The translations under genes were made by a program, and so were the position numbers. Positions 7,831-17,147 of a stretch of DNA of 50,898 nucleotides are shown one piece after another. The DNA is from Thermoproteota archaeon (GTDB lineage: Archaea > Korarchaeota > Korarchaeia > Korarchaeales > Korarchaeaceae). Position 1 is the stretch's first letter. Each line of letters starts with the position of its first letter. Under the pieces are notes generated by a model that had not been told where the DNA came from, did no database searches, and saw only the letters and a list, made by a program, of their open reading frames with translations. Location of the stretch: contig JAOZFH010000032.1 of NCBI GenBank assembly GCA_027491415.1, forward strand, positions 1 through 50,898, read 5' to 3'.

Positions 7831-9237
7831 TTACTTCACCTCCCCCAGCGCCGCGACAAGCGCGTCTAAGTCCGCCTTCGAGTGCCTCTCCGTAGTCGCG
7901 ATCAGGACGCTGTCTCTGAGCTCCGGGAACCACCTGCCCACCCAGGGGCCTATCAAGATCCCTCTCTCGACGAGTCTCCCGACCGCCGCCTGCCAGTCGA
8001 CGGACTCGGCGGACACTAGGAACTCCTTGAAGTGGAAGGAGTCGAATCTTGGCGCCGACAGGCCCGGAATCTCGTTGATCCTCCTCTGCAGATAGTGAGA
8101 GTTGGCCAAGATCTTCTCTCCGAGGGTTCGCATCCCGCTTGGCCCTAGGAGCGCCAGGTAGACCGCGGCCCTGATGGCCATGAGGGCCTCGTTGGTCGTG
8201 ATGTTGGAGGTCGCCCTTTCCTGCCTTATGTGCTGCTCCCTCGTCTGCAGGGTCATGACGTAGCCACGCCTCCCGTCGGCGGTCCGCGTCATTCCTATGA
8301 CCCTCCCGGGGAGCTGGCGTATGAGCCTCGGATCTGCTCTGGTGGCGAAGATCCCGAGGTATGGCCCGCCATAGCTCATGTAAAGCCCTAGAGGTTGTCC
8401 CTCGCCCACGACGATGTCCGCGCCCATCTCCCCCGGCGCGCGGAGCACGCCCAGAGCCGATGGGTCGACTCCTGCAACCATAAGACCCCCGGCTCGGTGA
8501 ACCGCGTCTGCAGCTCCCTCAATGGGTTCCTCCGCGACTCCGAAGAAGTTCGGGTACTCTAGATAGACCATGGCGGTGTCCCCATCGACGGCCTCCTCGA
8601 TCCGATCCAGCGGGACGGTCCCCCGGCTCCGATCGAAATTGATCTCCCTTATCTCGGCGTGAGGTCCAACGTATGTTCTGAGAACCTCAAGCCTCTCGGG
8701 GTGGGCGCTCCTCGGGACGACCAGAACGCGGCGCCTCGTCACCCTCAGCGCCATCCGGGCGGCCTCGCCGAGAGCCGTGGACCAGTCATAGAGGGAGGAG
8801 TTGGCGGCTTCCATTCCGGTAAGCTCGCAGATGAGTGATTGGTACTCAAACAGGGCTTGAAGAGATCCCTGCGAGATCTCAGGCTGGTAGGGAGTATAGG
8901 CCGTGTAAAACTCCTGCTTACCGGAGGCTTCGTCGACGAGCGCCGGGACGTAGTGATCCCAGGACCCTCCCCCCATGAAGCACTTCAAGTTCCAAGCTCC
9001 TAAGTTTCTCTCCAGGATCCTCTCCGCCTCCGCCTCGACGGAGACCTCGTCTCCGCCCTCGCCAATGTCGGGCGACTCTCTGAGCAGCGCCAATTCGGGC
9101 ACGTCTCGAAATAGTTCTTCCACAGAACCTACGCCTATCTCGCCCAACATCTCCTCGATCGTTTCCTCATCCCAATTGGGGATGAGGCCCGTTACCGGCC
9201 TAACAGCCCCCCGCCCTCCAGAGTCTTTCCCTCTCAA
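7831..9237 (-). CDS. gcvPA: Glycine dehydrogenase (decarboxylating), subunit 1
   Basis: The partner subunit of GcvPB. The protein begins its family homology at [20 protein letters not shown], and further shows [15 protein letters not shown] and [30 protein letters not shown] (quoted in part), typical of GcvPA. The only start in range is a TTG at 9237, giving 468 residues with ~17 extra at the front. A TATA-like GATAATTAG at 9266-9274 would give a nearly leaderless mRNA. It opens the gcvPA-gcvPB operon and faces away from the AT-rich region at 9.3-9.7 kb. Confidence 0.95.
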   Translation of the reverse strand: MRGKDSGGRGAVRPVTGLIPNWDEETIEEMLGEIGVGSVEELFRDVPELALLRESPDIGEGGDEVSVEAEAERILERNLGAWNLKCFMGGGSWDHYVPALVDEASGKQEFYTAYTPYQPEISQGSLQALFEYQSLICELTGMEAANSSLYDWSTALGEAARMALRVTRRRVLVVPRSAHPERLEVLRTYVGPHAEIREINFDRSRGTVPLDRIEEAVDGDTAMVYLEYPNFFGVAEEPIEGAADAVHRAGGLMVAGVDPSALGVLRAPGEMGADIVVGEGQPLGLYMSYGGPYLGIFATRADPRLIRQLPGRVIGMTRTADGRRGYVMTLQTREQHIRQERATSNITTNEALMAIRAAVYLALLGPSGMRTLGEKILANSHYLQRRINEIPGLSAPRFDSFHFKEFLVSAESVDWQAAVGRLVERGILIGPWVGRWFPELRDSVLIATTERHSKADLDALVAALGEVK

Positions 9238-9692
9238 GGGAGATCGCAGCAGCCCGAGGTCATACGATAATTAGATTCTCCCTCAGACCCCGCGACCCAG
9301 GGCCCTGCGAAGACTCTCACGAAGGGGCTTGATGAAACTTTCAAGCGAAAGTTTCACTCACATCGGTCCTCCACACGACCGGGCCGGTACCGACCCGAAG
9401 TTATTTCTTAGATAGATATTATCAGGCTCCGCACTCGGCCATTAATCCAAACCAATTAACCTATCCTTCAATAAGATGCGTTACTTCGTTTCCATGCTGA
9501 TATAATCTCCGCAGCTTGATGTTCTCAAATTAATTGGAGTTTCCTTATAAGATCCTTGGCTCGAAGTTGCGCACGTCGGCCGCACGCGCGCTCCAACCTC
9601 TTTCTGTAGGTCGGGAGTCGGCTCCTACGGACCTTTATTTGCCGACTTGTAGACTAGGCTGTCCCGCGGGCGCATTTAACCCGCGGGAGCGT
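9238..9692. promoter_or_regulatory. AT-rich control region with palindromes
   Basis: No gene is supported in these 455 bases between gcvPA (-) and the RHH-ftsZ operon (+). Bases ~9390-9560 are strikingly AT-rich against a GC-rich genome, with several TATA-like runs. A perfect 10-bp inverted repeat TGAAACTTTC-AAGC-GAAAGTTTCA lies at 9333-9356. CCAATTAA at 9452-9459 reappears inverted as TTAATTGG at 9530-9537. Two CCCGCGGG palindromes flank the TATA next to the RHH start. It could be an extended regulatory region; a replication origin is possible but no origin-binding motif or orc1 gene is seen. Confidence 0.6.
9663..9687 (+). promoter_or_regulatory. Operator-like repeats flanking a TATA box before the RHH gene
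   Basis: Two identical 8-bp palindromes CCCGCGGG (9663-9670 and 9680-9687) flank CGCATTTAA, which holds the likely TATA core TTTAA at 9675-9679. Centre spacing is 17 bp. The RHH start is only six bases further. Paired short palindromes fit binding by a dimeric RHH repressor, suggesting autoregulation. Confidence 0.6.
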
Positions 9693-9923
9693 ATGAGTAT
9701 GTCAGAGGGTTACCGGGCCAGGAGAGCCGGATCCGACGGTGTCTTTTCCCCCGCCGTTGTGTCAGTAAAGCTTCCTATAAGCCTCCTCAACCAGCTTGAG
9801 ATCCTTAGGGACGCGCTTGGCTACTCAACGAGGAGCGAGCTAATTAGAGATGCCCTCAGAGAGTTCATCCTGAGCAGGCACCGTCTCATTGGCGCCTACT
9901 CTCCAGAGGGAGGTGGAGCGTGA
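9693..9923 (+). CDS. Ribbon-helix-helix regulator, CdrS-like
   Basis: The 76-residue protein has a disordered basic N-terminus, then the RHH fold: a beta strand (VVSVKLPISLL), a helix (LNQLEILRDALG) and the STRSELIRDALREFIL helix typical of CopG/MetJ-type regulators. Its TGA overlaps the ATG of ftsZ (TGATG), so both are translated together. Known family context: haloarchaeal CdrS is a short RHH factor in an operon with ftsZ2 that controls division genes. The coupling and the palindromes around its promoter make the same role likely. Start is ATG 9693 or ATG 9699. Confidence 0.85.
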   Translation: MSMSEGYRARRAGSDGVFSPAVVSVKLPISLLNQLEILRDALGYSTRSELIRDALREFILSRHRLIGAYSPEGGGA

Positions 9924-11173
9924 TGGCTAAGATGATAGAGGACGCCCTTCGACTCAAGTCTGAGCTTCCCAGCCTCTCCTCTCCGGAGGAGGACGACCCC
10001 CTGAGCGTGATAAGGAGGATAATGAAACCCGAGCAGACTGAAGACGACATTCCCGACATCTACGCCGATGTCCTCGGGGCCTCCTCGCCGGAGGTCGGCG
10101 AGGCGAACATAGTGATCGTTGGCGTCGGCGGCGCGGGCTGCAACACGGTGAATACGATCATGAAGGTGGGCATAACCGGCGCCAAGGCCGTCGCCATCAA
10201 CACCGACAAGAAGCACCTCGACAAGATCAACGCCCACATGAAAGTCCTCATCGGCGAATCCATCACCGGGGGCCTAGGGGCTGGTGGCTACCCAGAGATA
10301 GGGAGGGCCTGCGCCGAGAAGGACGCCCACCTCATCGCTGAGGCCCTGGGGAAGAGGCCAGATCTCGTCTTCATCGCGGCGGGGATGGGTGGAGGCACGG
10401 GCACAGGGGCGGCGCCGGTAGTGGCGAAGATAGCCAAGGACAAGGGCGCCATAGTGATAGCCGTCGTGACCCTTCCCTTCAAAAGCGAAGGCAAGCCCAG
10501 GATGGCAAAGGCCGTAGAGGGCGTCAAGAGACTCGCGGAGTACTCCGACACCATCGTCACAATCTACAACGATAAGCTGCTCAGGTTCAAGAACCTGCCG
10601 CTTGATGAGGCATTCGCCGTCGCGGACTACTTCCTCGCCATCATGGTGAAGGGGATCACGGAGATCATAACCAAGAGGGCCCTCGTCAATGTGGACTACG
10701 CGGACATCAGGGCTCTGATGAGCACGGGCGGGCTGGCCGCCGTCGGCATTGGCGAGGCGAGCGGCAGGAAGGGAGAGAGAGTTGAGGCCGCCATCAGAAT
10801 GGCCATGGAGAACCCCTTGGTTGACTTCAAGCCGGACGGGGCCAGAGGGGCGATACTGGTGGTCTTAGGAGGGAAGAGCATGACCTTGGAGGAGGTTCAC
10901 AAGGCCGCAGAGATAGTATCCTCAAAGCTCGCACCCAACGCGGTGTTCAAGTGGGGGGCCGATATAGATTCGTCGCTCGGCGACAGGATCAGGGTAATCC
11001 TGCTCTTCTCCGGGATCAGGGGACCCAACATCATCATAAGGCAGAAGCCCAGGGTTCCCGCCATCGTCGATCCAACGATCAGGGGGCTAATCGGCGTACG
11101 TGAGGAGCCAGAGCCCAGGGAGAGGGTACTTCAGGAAGTACTCCAGATAGTTCAGGCAATGACCTTTGATTGA
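9923..11173 (+). CDS. ftsZ: Cell division protein FtsZ (copy 2)
   Basis: The second FtsZ, 416 residues. It has a longer N-terminal extension (~60 residues, acidic), the nucleotide loop IVIVGVGGAGCNTV, the tubulin signature GMGGGTGTGAAPVVA, and a T7-loop region ALVNVDYADIRAL. The C-terminal tail ends in a conserved-looking amphipathic stretch (RERVLQEVLQIVQAM), a candidate SepF-binding peptide. The ATG at 9923 overlaps the RHH stop and has GGAGGTG upstream. Archaea with two FtsZ proteins use them for different steps of ring assembly and constriction; which type each copy represents is not certain here. Confidence 0.95.
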   Translation: MAKMIEDALRLKSELPSLSSPEEDDPLSVIRRIMKPEQTEDDIPDIYADVLGASSPEVGEANIVIVGVGGAGCNTVNTIMKVGITGAKAVAINTDKKHLDKINAHMKVLIGESITGGLGAGGYPEIGRACAEKDAHLIAEALGKRPDLVFIAAGMGGGTGTGAAPVVAKIAKDKGAIVIAVVTLPFKSEGKPRMAKAVEGVKRLAEYSDTIVTIYNDKLLRFKNLPLDEAFAVADYFLAIMVKGITEIITKRALVNVDYADIRALMSTGGLAAVGIGEASGRKGERVEAAIRMAMENPLVDFKPDGARGAILVVLGGKSMTLEEVHKAAEIVSSKLAPNAVFKWGADIDSSLGDRIRVILLFSGIRGPNIIIRQKPRVPAIVDPTIRGLIGVREEPEPRERVLQEVLQIVQAMTFD

Positions 11174-11202
11174 CCCCTGACCCCCTCTCTTTGCCAATTA
11201 TT

Positions 11203-12315
11203 TTACAAAACCCTGATTAAGGTCTCTTCCCTATACCCCGTCACTACCCTTAGATACCCCCTGAACCTCGCCCTCAGCTCCTCGTTAACGTCGAGTCTGA
11301 GTTCCCTGAGCTTGGCCAGCTTGGCAGGATGGGATATCACCATTAGATCAGTTTTGTCCAGTCTCTCTAGGACTCTTTCGGATATCTGCTGGTTCCCCCG
11401 ACCGAGCAAAACGCCTGAACCACCCACCGGGGTAAGGATTAGCTTGACCGGGCCCGCGTGTCGATCCACTATAACCTCGAGCTCGCGGGCGTCCACATCC
11501 TTCGCGATCAGACGATTCCCAAGGGCGACATCCACGCCCAGAGGGGTTTTCTCTATTCCCAACCTTGCCGCCACCTTGGAGACCGTGGATCCAGGGCCCA
11601 GGATGTAGAGGGTATTGGGATCCATATTTTCGGCCAGATAGGCAGCTATCCCGTCGTAGACGGCCTCGTCTCCCCCGCGAGTCGGCTCCTTGGTGCATTG
11701 AATGTGAGCGGGGTCGTCGGGGGTGATCGCGAATCCCTTCAGCTCCAGTCTGAGTTCTCCCTGGCGATAGAGGTCCTCGACGGCGTCAACTATCTCAGCA
11801 GTGCGGACGCCGACGCGCCCCTCCACGTACTCGGCCGCCAGGAGGCCGGCGTCCTCTGGCGAGTATGCGAACACCCCAGAGAACATCTTCACGCCCGCAG
11901 GTATTCCCAAAATGGGGACCCTTTGATCCACCGCAGAGACCACGTCAGCCGCGGTGCCGTCGCCCCCGCAGAACAGTATTAACGCGACCCCTAACCCGCA
12001 CATCCGCTTGGCGGCCTCCACAGTATCCTCGGGCGTAGTCTCACAGGAGTTCGGAACCTCGAGGACCTTCGCGATGCGGGCCCCGACCCTCTTCAGGGTC
12101 TGCTCCCCCATGACCCCGCGCGGTGAAACGAACTGAACCTCCGGGATTCTGGCCAGCAGGATCCTGACAGCCCTCTCGGCCTTGATCGGAGATGTGGGCC
12201 TGTATCCCCGGCTTAGGGCGGTCTTCACGATCCACGGCGCGTCGGTACCCTTGAACCCAGCTGGTCCGCCCAGTCCGGCTACGGGATTCACTATGAGCCC
12301 GATGAGCCTCCTCAC
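11203..12315 (-). CDS. ATP-NAD kinase family protein (COG3199-like)
   Basis: The 370-residue product starts RRLIGLIVNPVAGLGGPAGFKGTD and carries ALILFCGGDGTAADVV, the GGDGT signature of the NAD kinase/diacylglycerol kinase fold. The long C-terminal half (ILGPGSTVSKVAARLG; LILTPVGGSGVLLGRGNQQIS) matches the COG3199 group of predicted polyphosphate/ATP-dependent NAD kinases, common in archaea and some bacteria. The true substrate is unproved. The start is GTG at 12315, 31 nt from the divergent gene at 12347. Confidence 0.85.
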   Translation of the reverse strand: MRRLIGLIVNPVAGLGGPAGFKGTDAPWIVKTALSRGYRPTSPIKAERAVRILLARIPEVQFVSPRGVMGEQTLKRVGARIAKVLEVPNSCETTPEDTVEAAKRMCGLGVALILFCGGDGTAADVVSAVDQRVPILGIPAGVKMFSGVFAYSPEDAGLLAAEYVEGRVGVRTAEIVDAVEDLYRQGELRLELKGFAITPDDPAHIQCTKEPTRGGDEAVYDGIAAYLAENMDPNTLYILGPGSTVSKVAARLGIEKTPLGVDVALGNRLIAKDVDARELEVIVDRHAGPVKLILTPVGGSGVLLGRGNQQISERVLERLDKTDLMVISHPAKLAKLRELRLDVNEELRARFRGYLRVVTGYREETLIRVL

Positions 12316-12346
12316 GAGGAGGCCCCAACGGAACTCCCGTTAAAAG

Positions 12347-12997
12347 TTGGCAGATACCCAGCCCCCGGTGCTCCTAGACCTGCTGAAACTAGCCCCCGGC
12401 CTCACGCTGATACACGGCCCACCGGAGGCCGGTAAGACGACCGTAGCCACAATGCTCGCGCGTGAGATGGCCGCTCATGGCCGAGAGGTGATCTACTTTG
12501 ACACCTCGCCCGCAGGCGAGGGGGTATCTAGGCTGTACTCCACGATAGGTGGGGCTGACTCGGCCGCGGAGAGGATAAAGGCCGTGGTTGCCCCCCCAAA
12601 CCGGCTCCGGAGACTCATAATCCCGATTCTCGCGAGATTCGGCGGGGCCCCTCCAGACTTGATAGTGGATGAGCTGTCGGCGATTTTTCTCTCAATCGCG
12701 GCGACTACTCCGGCGGACGATGTGAAGGCTCGCTCCAGGGCGTACAGAGAGATGCTAGCCGTCGCCGCCCTGATGAGGGCCTACGGAGAGGGAAACTCCG
12801 TTACGTGCATAGCGGTGGTCGACGACACGACGGAGGGTCTGCCCGTGGGGGGTCGGGCCCTCACGGCGCTGACGTCCTCCTCCATAGCCGTCGTGAGGAG
12901 CGAGCGCGGGGTAAGAAAGATCGTGGTCGAGCAGGGCCCCTCTGAGGGCGTGGAAGTTGAGTTTCGAGTGACGGAGGGGGGGCCGACGCTCCTTTAA
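12347..12997 (+). CDS. RecA-superfamily ATPase, RadB-like
   Basis: The 216-residue protein is little more than a RecA core: Walker A GPPEAGKTTVA near residue 25, a beta-strand and Asp (VIYFDTSP) and a Walker B region (PDLIVDELSAIF). This size and order resemble RadB or single-domain KaiC-like proteins, which modulate recombination. It has no helix-hairpin-helix domain. Its neighbours downstream include a RadA-type recombinase and Hef, which supports a repair role but does not prove it. TTG start at 12347 follows TTAAAAG by a few bases, so the start is uncertain. Confidence 0.6.
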   Translation: MADTQPPVLLDLLKLAPGLTLIHGPPEAGKTTVATMLAREMAAHGREVIYFDTSPAGEGVSRLYSTIGGADSAAERIKAVVAPPNRLRRLIIPILARFGGAPPDLIVDELSAIFLSIAATTPADDVKARSRAYREMLAVAALMRAYGEGNSVTCIAVVDDTTEGLPVGGRALTALTSSSIAVVRSERGVRKIVVEQGPSEGVEVEFRVTEGGPTLL

Positions 12998-13029
12998 ATC
13001 GAGGGCTCCTTCCTCCCAACTCGACCGAA

Positions 13030-13509
13030 ATGGAGCAGGTAGCCGCCCTCGTGAAGGAAGCACTCTGGTTCGTTCTACCAGCGTACTTCGCCAACGCGGC
13101 ACCCGTCGTACTGGGTGGAGGTCCACCACTGGACGGCGGGAGAACGTGGAGGGACGGCAAACCCCTTTTAGGCAGCAACAAGACCCTGAGGGGGTTCATC
13201 TCCGGAGTGCTCATGGGCACCCTCGTGGGGGCCGCCCAGGGGAGACCCCTGGCGGGGTTTCTTATGGGGTTGGGGAGCATGCTGGGAGACGCCCTGGGCT
13301 CCTTCATCAAGAGGCGGCTGGATCTGAAGCCGGGGGATCAGGCGCCGGGACTGGACCAGCTCGGATTCCTCTTGGTTGCGCTTATGTTGGTGTACCCGAT
13401 GGAGAGGCCCGATTCGGACGTACTCCTTACAGCGGTCCTTATTACACCGTTCGTCCATGTGGCAACCAACGCGGTCGCGGTCCTCCTCGGCCTCAAGAGG
13501 TGGTTATGA
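13030..13509 (+). CDS. carS: CDP-archaeol synthase
   Basis: CarS is a membrane enzyme that activates digeranylgeranylglyceryl phosphate with CTP, making the precursor of archaeal phospholipids. The 159-residue product has about five transmembrane segments and the family motifs ANAAPVVLGGGPPLDGG, GSNKTLRGFISG and GDALGSFIKRRLDLKPGD. The stop overlaps the ribosome binding site of the next gene, a RadA-type recombinase. Length is normal. Confidence 0.95.
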   Translation: MEQVAALVKEALWFVLPAYFANAAPVVLGGGPPLDGGRTWRDGKPLLGSNKTLRGFISGVLMGTLVGAAQGRPLAGFLMGLGSMLGDALGSFIKRRLDLKPGDQAPGLDQLGFLLVALMLVYPMERPDSDVLLTAVLITPFVHVATNAVAVLLGLKRWL

Positions 13510-13510
13510 C

Positions 13511-14443
13511 TTGGCCGAGGTTCGGGAGTTCTTGAAGGCGAGAGGCTATCCGGATTGGATAATAGAGCGGATTCAGGCCTGCTTTTCGTCGGTAAGGGAG
13601 CTCTCAATGGTTCCCCCGGGAGTCCTGGCTGAGTCCTGCGGGGTGGACGCAAAGGTCGCTAGGGAGATCGTGCGCCAAGCTGCAGAGGCAACCGTCTCCC
13701 TGAGGCCCGCGATCGAGGTGGCCCGAACCCCCAAGAAATACCTCAAATTCTTGGTGAAGTCCATAGACGAACTCCTCGGCGGGGGCCTTCCAAGAGGGTC
13801 TCTCGTTGAAATATACGGAGAACCCGGGGTTGGCAAGACGCAGACCGCCCTTCACCTCGCCGTTAACGCCCTCCTCCCTACGGACGAGGGCGGTCTGGGT
13901 GGGAGGGTGGTCTACGTGGACACCGAGGGGGGGTTCTCCCCAGACAGAGTGGCCGCCATGGCGAGGGCGAGGGGCATGGAGCCAGAATCCGCCCTGGAAC
14001 GCATATCCGTGGCGGAAGTTCGGACGGTGGAGGCTCTGTTGGTCGCGCTAACCCGCGCACGCGATGAGGTCAGGGCGGGGGCAGTCCTCGTGGTTGTGGA
14101 CTCCCTTCTCTCGCCCTTCAGGCAGGAGTATTCGGGTCTTGGCATGCTCGCCGCTAGGCAGCAGAGGCTCGCAGCTGCGCTCGGGGAGCTGGGAAGGGCG
14201 GCAGACCTCGGCGCCGTCTGCGTGATCACCAACCACGTCATTGGGAAGACGGGGGGGCTTCAGCGCTACTCCCCGGCGGGGGGATACGTCCTGGGCCACG
14301 CCCCCGACCCCGTGCTGCTGATCAGGCGGTCCGTCAGGAATAGGCGCATCCTGAGCGTAGTTGACTCCTCACATCTCCCGCCCGGGGAGGCGCTGTTTGC
14401 AATAACGGAAGCCGGGCTCGTCGATGTGGAGGGGCTTGCGTAA
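13511..14443 (+). CDS. radA: RadA-type recombinase
   Basis: RadA forms filaments on single-stranded DNA and drives strand exchange. The 310-residue protein has a short N-terminal helical domain (~60 residues), a linker, then the RecA core: SIDELLGGGLPRGSLVEIYG, Walker A GEPGVGKTQTA, VVYVDTEGGFSPDRV, Walker B VLVVVDSLLSPFRQEY, and VITNHVIGKTGG. The TTG at 13511 is chosen because GAGGTG stands eight bases upstream inside the end of carS. It is a little shorter than usual RadA, and the loop near the conserved TGSK..D position reads VKSID, so a RadA paralogue is possible. Confidence 0.82.
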   Translation: MAEVREFLKARGYPDWIIERIQACFSSVRELSMVPPGVLAESCGVDAKVAREIVRQAAEATVSLRPAIEVARTPKKYLKFLVKSIDELLGGGLPRGSLVEIYGEPGVGKTQTALHLAVNALLPTDEGGLGGRVVYVDTEGGFSPDRVAAMARARGMEPESALERISVAEVRTVEALLVALTRARDEVRAGAVLVVVDSLLSPFRQEYSGLGMLAARQQRLAAALGELGRAADLGAVCVITNHVIGKTGGLQRYSPAGGYVLGHAPDPVLLIRRSVRNRRILSVVDSSHLPPGEALFAITEAGLVDVEGLA

Positions 14444-14489
14444 ACGTTCTATAATTGGAGGCCCACGGCTTTCCCTCGGGTGTTGTCTC

Positions 14490-14912
14490 TTGGATCAGGT
14501 GCCGAGGGATCGAAAGTATACTAAGACCCACGAGTGGGCGAAGCTCGAGGACGGGCGGGTCAGAGTGGGTTTGACGAAGCACGCGATCGACTCCCTCGGA
14601 GACCTCACGTACGTCGAGGTGAAGTCAATAGGCACCGAGGTGGAGAGGGGTGGCGAGCTGGGTCTAGTGGAAAGCAACAAGGCGGTAGAACACATCTACG
14701 CGCCTGTCAGCGGAAGGGTGGTGGAGCTTAACTCGGACGCTGGAGTGATAGAGGAAGGTGGGACCGAGATCACGGGGGAACTCGAGGTTATCTCAGAGGA
14801 CCCCTACGGGCAAGGATGGATAGTGATCCTTGAACCCACCAAGCTTGATGAGGAGTGGGACCAGCTCCTCTCTCCAGAGGAGTACGAGAAGCTCCTCGCT
14901 GAGGAGGGCTGA
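14490..14912 (+). CDS. gcvH: Glycine cleavage system H protein
   Basis: GcvH carries the lipoyl group that shuttles the aminomethyl intermediate between P- and T-proteins. The 140-residue product shows YTKTHEWAKLEDG, the lipoyl-lysine hairpin GLVESNKAVEHIYAPVSG (Lys in ESNKAV) and NSDAGVIEEGGTEITGELEVI. The start is TTG 14490 or GTG 14499, just before the homology. It lies apart from gcvPA/PB (6.3-9.2 kb), between radA and hef, so co-regulation by operon is absent. Confidence 0.95.
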   Translation: MDQVPRDRKYTKTHEWAKLEDGRVRVGLTKHAIDSLGDLTYVEVKSIGTEVERGGELGLVESNKAVEHIYAPVSGRVVELNSDAGVIEEGGTEITGELEVISEDPYGQGWIVILEPTKLDEEWDQLLSPEEYEKLLAEEG

Positions 14913-14924
14913 GGTCAGGGGGAC

Positions 14925-17147
14925 TTGTCCGCACCCCTCGAAAACCCCTTCATAGACCCAGACGCCGTCGAGTACAGGAGGTACCAGGTCGAACTCGCCA
15001 AGAGGGCACTGAAGGGGAACACTCTGATATCGCTCCCGACGGGTCTCGGCAAGACGGTAATAGCCGCGCTGGTGGCGGCCGAGAGGCTGCGACAGAGACC
15101 CGAGGGGAGCGTACTGGTGCTGGCGCCGACCAAGCCGCTGGCCTCTCAGCACCTATCCACCTTTCGAAGGCTCATGAGGTTGGAGGAGGGGGCCTTCCGC
15201 CTCGTAACCGGTGAAGTCCCGCCGGTCAGGCGCGAGGCGATCTGGCACTCAGGGGCCAAGCTATTCTTCGCCACTCCTCACACCGTCTGGAATGATGTCG
15301 TCTCAGGGTCACTGGACCTGGGGGGCTTTTCGCTGTTGGTGTTCGACGAGGCCCACAGGGCCGTCGGAGCCTACCCCTACGTGAGGATCGCCCAGGCGTA
15401 CCTAAACTCGGCGCGCGACGGCCTGATCTTGGCCCTCACGGCCACCCCTGGCTCACCCGAGGGTCGCCTCAGGGAGGTCACCAAGTCTCTGGGCATCAGG
15501 GAAGTGGTTATCAAGACCAGGGACAGCCCTGACATCCGCCCTTATGTCGCCCCCCTAAAGACAAGGGTCGTCAAGGTGAGCCTTCCCTACAGGCTCAGGG
15601 CCGCCTTGGAGCTGCTGAGAGCGGATCTGACGCTAGTCGTCCGAGAACTCGCGGCGGAAGGCCTCCTCTCCGGAAGGCCGGATTACCGGATCCCCCTCCG
15701 AGAGCTTCTGACGCTGAGATCACGCCTGTCCACAGAGGATAGCCCGGACTCTAGGGCGGCGCTCGCGAAGGTCGCTCTGGCGATAAAATTGAGACACTTG
15801 ATAGACGTCGTCTCGAGTCAGGGCCCGAGACAGGCCCTCGCCTACCTAGAGAGGCTTGCCTCCGCGCCTAGGAGGGGGAAGTCGGACAGGATGCTCTTGG
15901 ACCTTCCCTCCGTCAAGAAGCTCCCAGAACTCCTCCGAGGGTCAACTCACCACCCGAAGCTCGACGTGCTGAAACGCCTCCTCAGGGAGCGGGCCTCTCG
16001 CGACCCGAGCTTCAAAGCAATCGTCTTCGTCAGCCTGAGGGACACGGCCAACCTGGTCTTTCAGGAACTTACGGAGGTGAAGGGCGTCAGACCAGCCAAG
16101 TTCTACGGACAGGCGTCACGGGCCGGAGAGAGGGGGATGAGTCAGGCCGATCAGCGCAGAGTCCTTGAGGAGTTCTCCGCCGGGATCTACAACGTTCTCG
16201 TTGCGACAAATGTGGCTGAGGAGGGTCTGGACATACCCGAGGTAGACCTCGTCGTCTTCTACGACCCAGTCCCCTCAGCGATAAGGCAAGTGCAGAGAAA
16301 GGGCAGGACCGGCAGGGGGAGGCCCGGGGAGGTGGTGGTCCTGCTCACGGTGGGGGCTGAGGAGTGGGCGTTCTGGAGGGCGGCGAGGGGGGAGCGGCAG
16401 GTGATGGCCGCCAGACCCTCCACCGACTTGACGACCTTCACCGGCCCCCCAACCACCCCACAGGCCGAAAGACCGGCTGAGAGAGATGTCACGGTGGTTG
16501 TCGACACTAGGGAACTCCAGAGCGAGGTTGTGAGGGAGATGGCGCTGATGCCGGACGTGAAGGTCTCCGTGTCGAGGCTGGAGGTCGGGGACTTCTTGCT
16601 CAGCGACAGGGTCGCCGTGGAGAGGAAGACCGTGGAGGACCTCGCGGCCTCCCTTGTCGACGGGAGGATCTTTGAGCAGATTCACCGCCTAAGGGAGGTC
16701 TACGAGATCCCCATACTGCTGATCGAGGGTAGAGACCCATACAGACCCTCCAGGCGCGGGGTGAGCCCGAAGTCCCTCATGGGCCTCGTGTCATCCATGG
16801 CCCTTATGGGCGTTCCCGTCCTGTGGGCGAGAGACCACAAGGACACGGCCCAAATACTCAGGCTGATCGCCAGGAGAGAGCAGCTAGAGCGCAGGCGAAG
16901 GGTGGTCCTCAAGAGAGCACCCGCCAAGAGCCTAAGCGAGGACATGGAGAGGGCGCTCTCGTCCATACCCGGCGTCGGTCCCGAGACCGCGCGAAAGCTT
17001 CTGAAGAGGTTCGGTTCGCTGATAGCTGTGTTTAATGCGGACAGGGATCAGCTGATGGAAGTGAGGGGGGTAGGACGGAAGCTGGCGGACTTCATCTACG
17101 GTTTCGTGAGGAGGCCCTACGGCGCGGAAGAGGGTGAGCCGGATTGA
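14925..17147 (+). CDS. hef: Hef helicase-nuclease (XPF/FANCM family)
   Basis: Hef acts on stalled replication forks and branched DNA. The 740-residue protein has an SF2 helicase half (PTGLGKTVIAALVAAERL; FDEAHRAVGAY; TATPGSPEGR; ATNVAEEGLDIPEVDLVVF; QRKGRTGRGRPG), then an XPF-type nuclease domain with VAVERKTVEDLAASLVDGR (the ERK...D active site) at about residues 565-585, and a C-terminal double helix-hairpin-helix (SIPGVGPETARKLLKRFGS; EVRGVGRKLADFI). All catalytic motifs are intact. TTG start at 14925. It overlaps the next gene by 4 nt. Confidence 0.96.
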   Translation: MSAPLENPFIDPDAVEYRRYQVELAKRALKGNTLISLPTGLGKTVIAALVAAERLRQRPEGSVLVLAPTKPLASQHLSTFRRLMRLEEGAFRLVTGEVPPVRREAIWHSGAKLFFATPHTVWNDVVSGSLDLGGFSLLVFDEAHRAVGAYPYVRIAQAYLNSARDGLILALTATPGSPEGRLREVTKSLGIREVVIKTRDSPDIRPYVAPLKTRVVKVSLPYRLRAALELLRADLTLVVRELAAEGLLSGRPDYRIPLRELLTLRSRLSTEDSPDSRAALAKVALAIKLRHLIDVVSSQGPRQALAYLERLASAPRRGKSDRMLLDLPSVKKLPELLRGSTHHPKLDVLKRLLRERASRDPSFKAIVFVSLRDTANLVFQELTEVKGVRPAKFYGQASRAGERGMSQADQRRVLEEFSAGIYNVLVATNVAEEGLDIPEVDLVVFYDPVPSAIRQVQRKGRTGRGRPGEVVVLLTVGAEEWAFWRAARGERQVMAARPSTDLTTFTGPPTTPQAERPAERDVTVVVDTRELQSEVVREMALMPDVKVSVSRLEVGDFLLSDRVAVERKTVEDLAASLVDGRIFEQIHRLREVYEIPILLIEGRDPYRPSRRGVSPKSLMGLVSSMALMGVPVLWARDHKDTAQILRLIARREQLERRRRVVLKRAPAKSLSEDMERALSSIPGVGPETARKLLKRFGSLIAVFNADRDQLMEVRGVGRKLADFIYGFVRRPYGAEEGEPD

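Noticed and set aside
9333-9356. CRISPR repeat
   Set aside because: The palindrome occurs once, with no spacer array and no cas gene in the window.
9390-9560. Replication origin
   Set aside because: AT-rich, but no orc1/cdc6 gene or recognisable origin recognition box; kept only as a low-level possibility.
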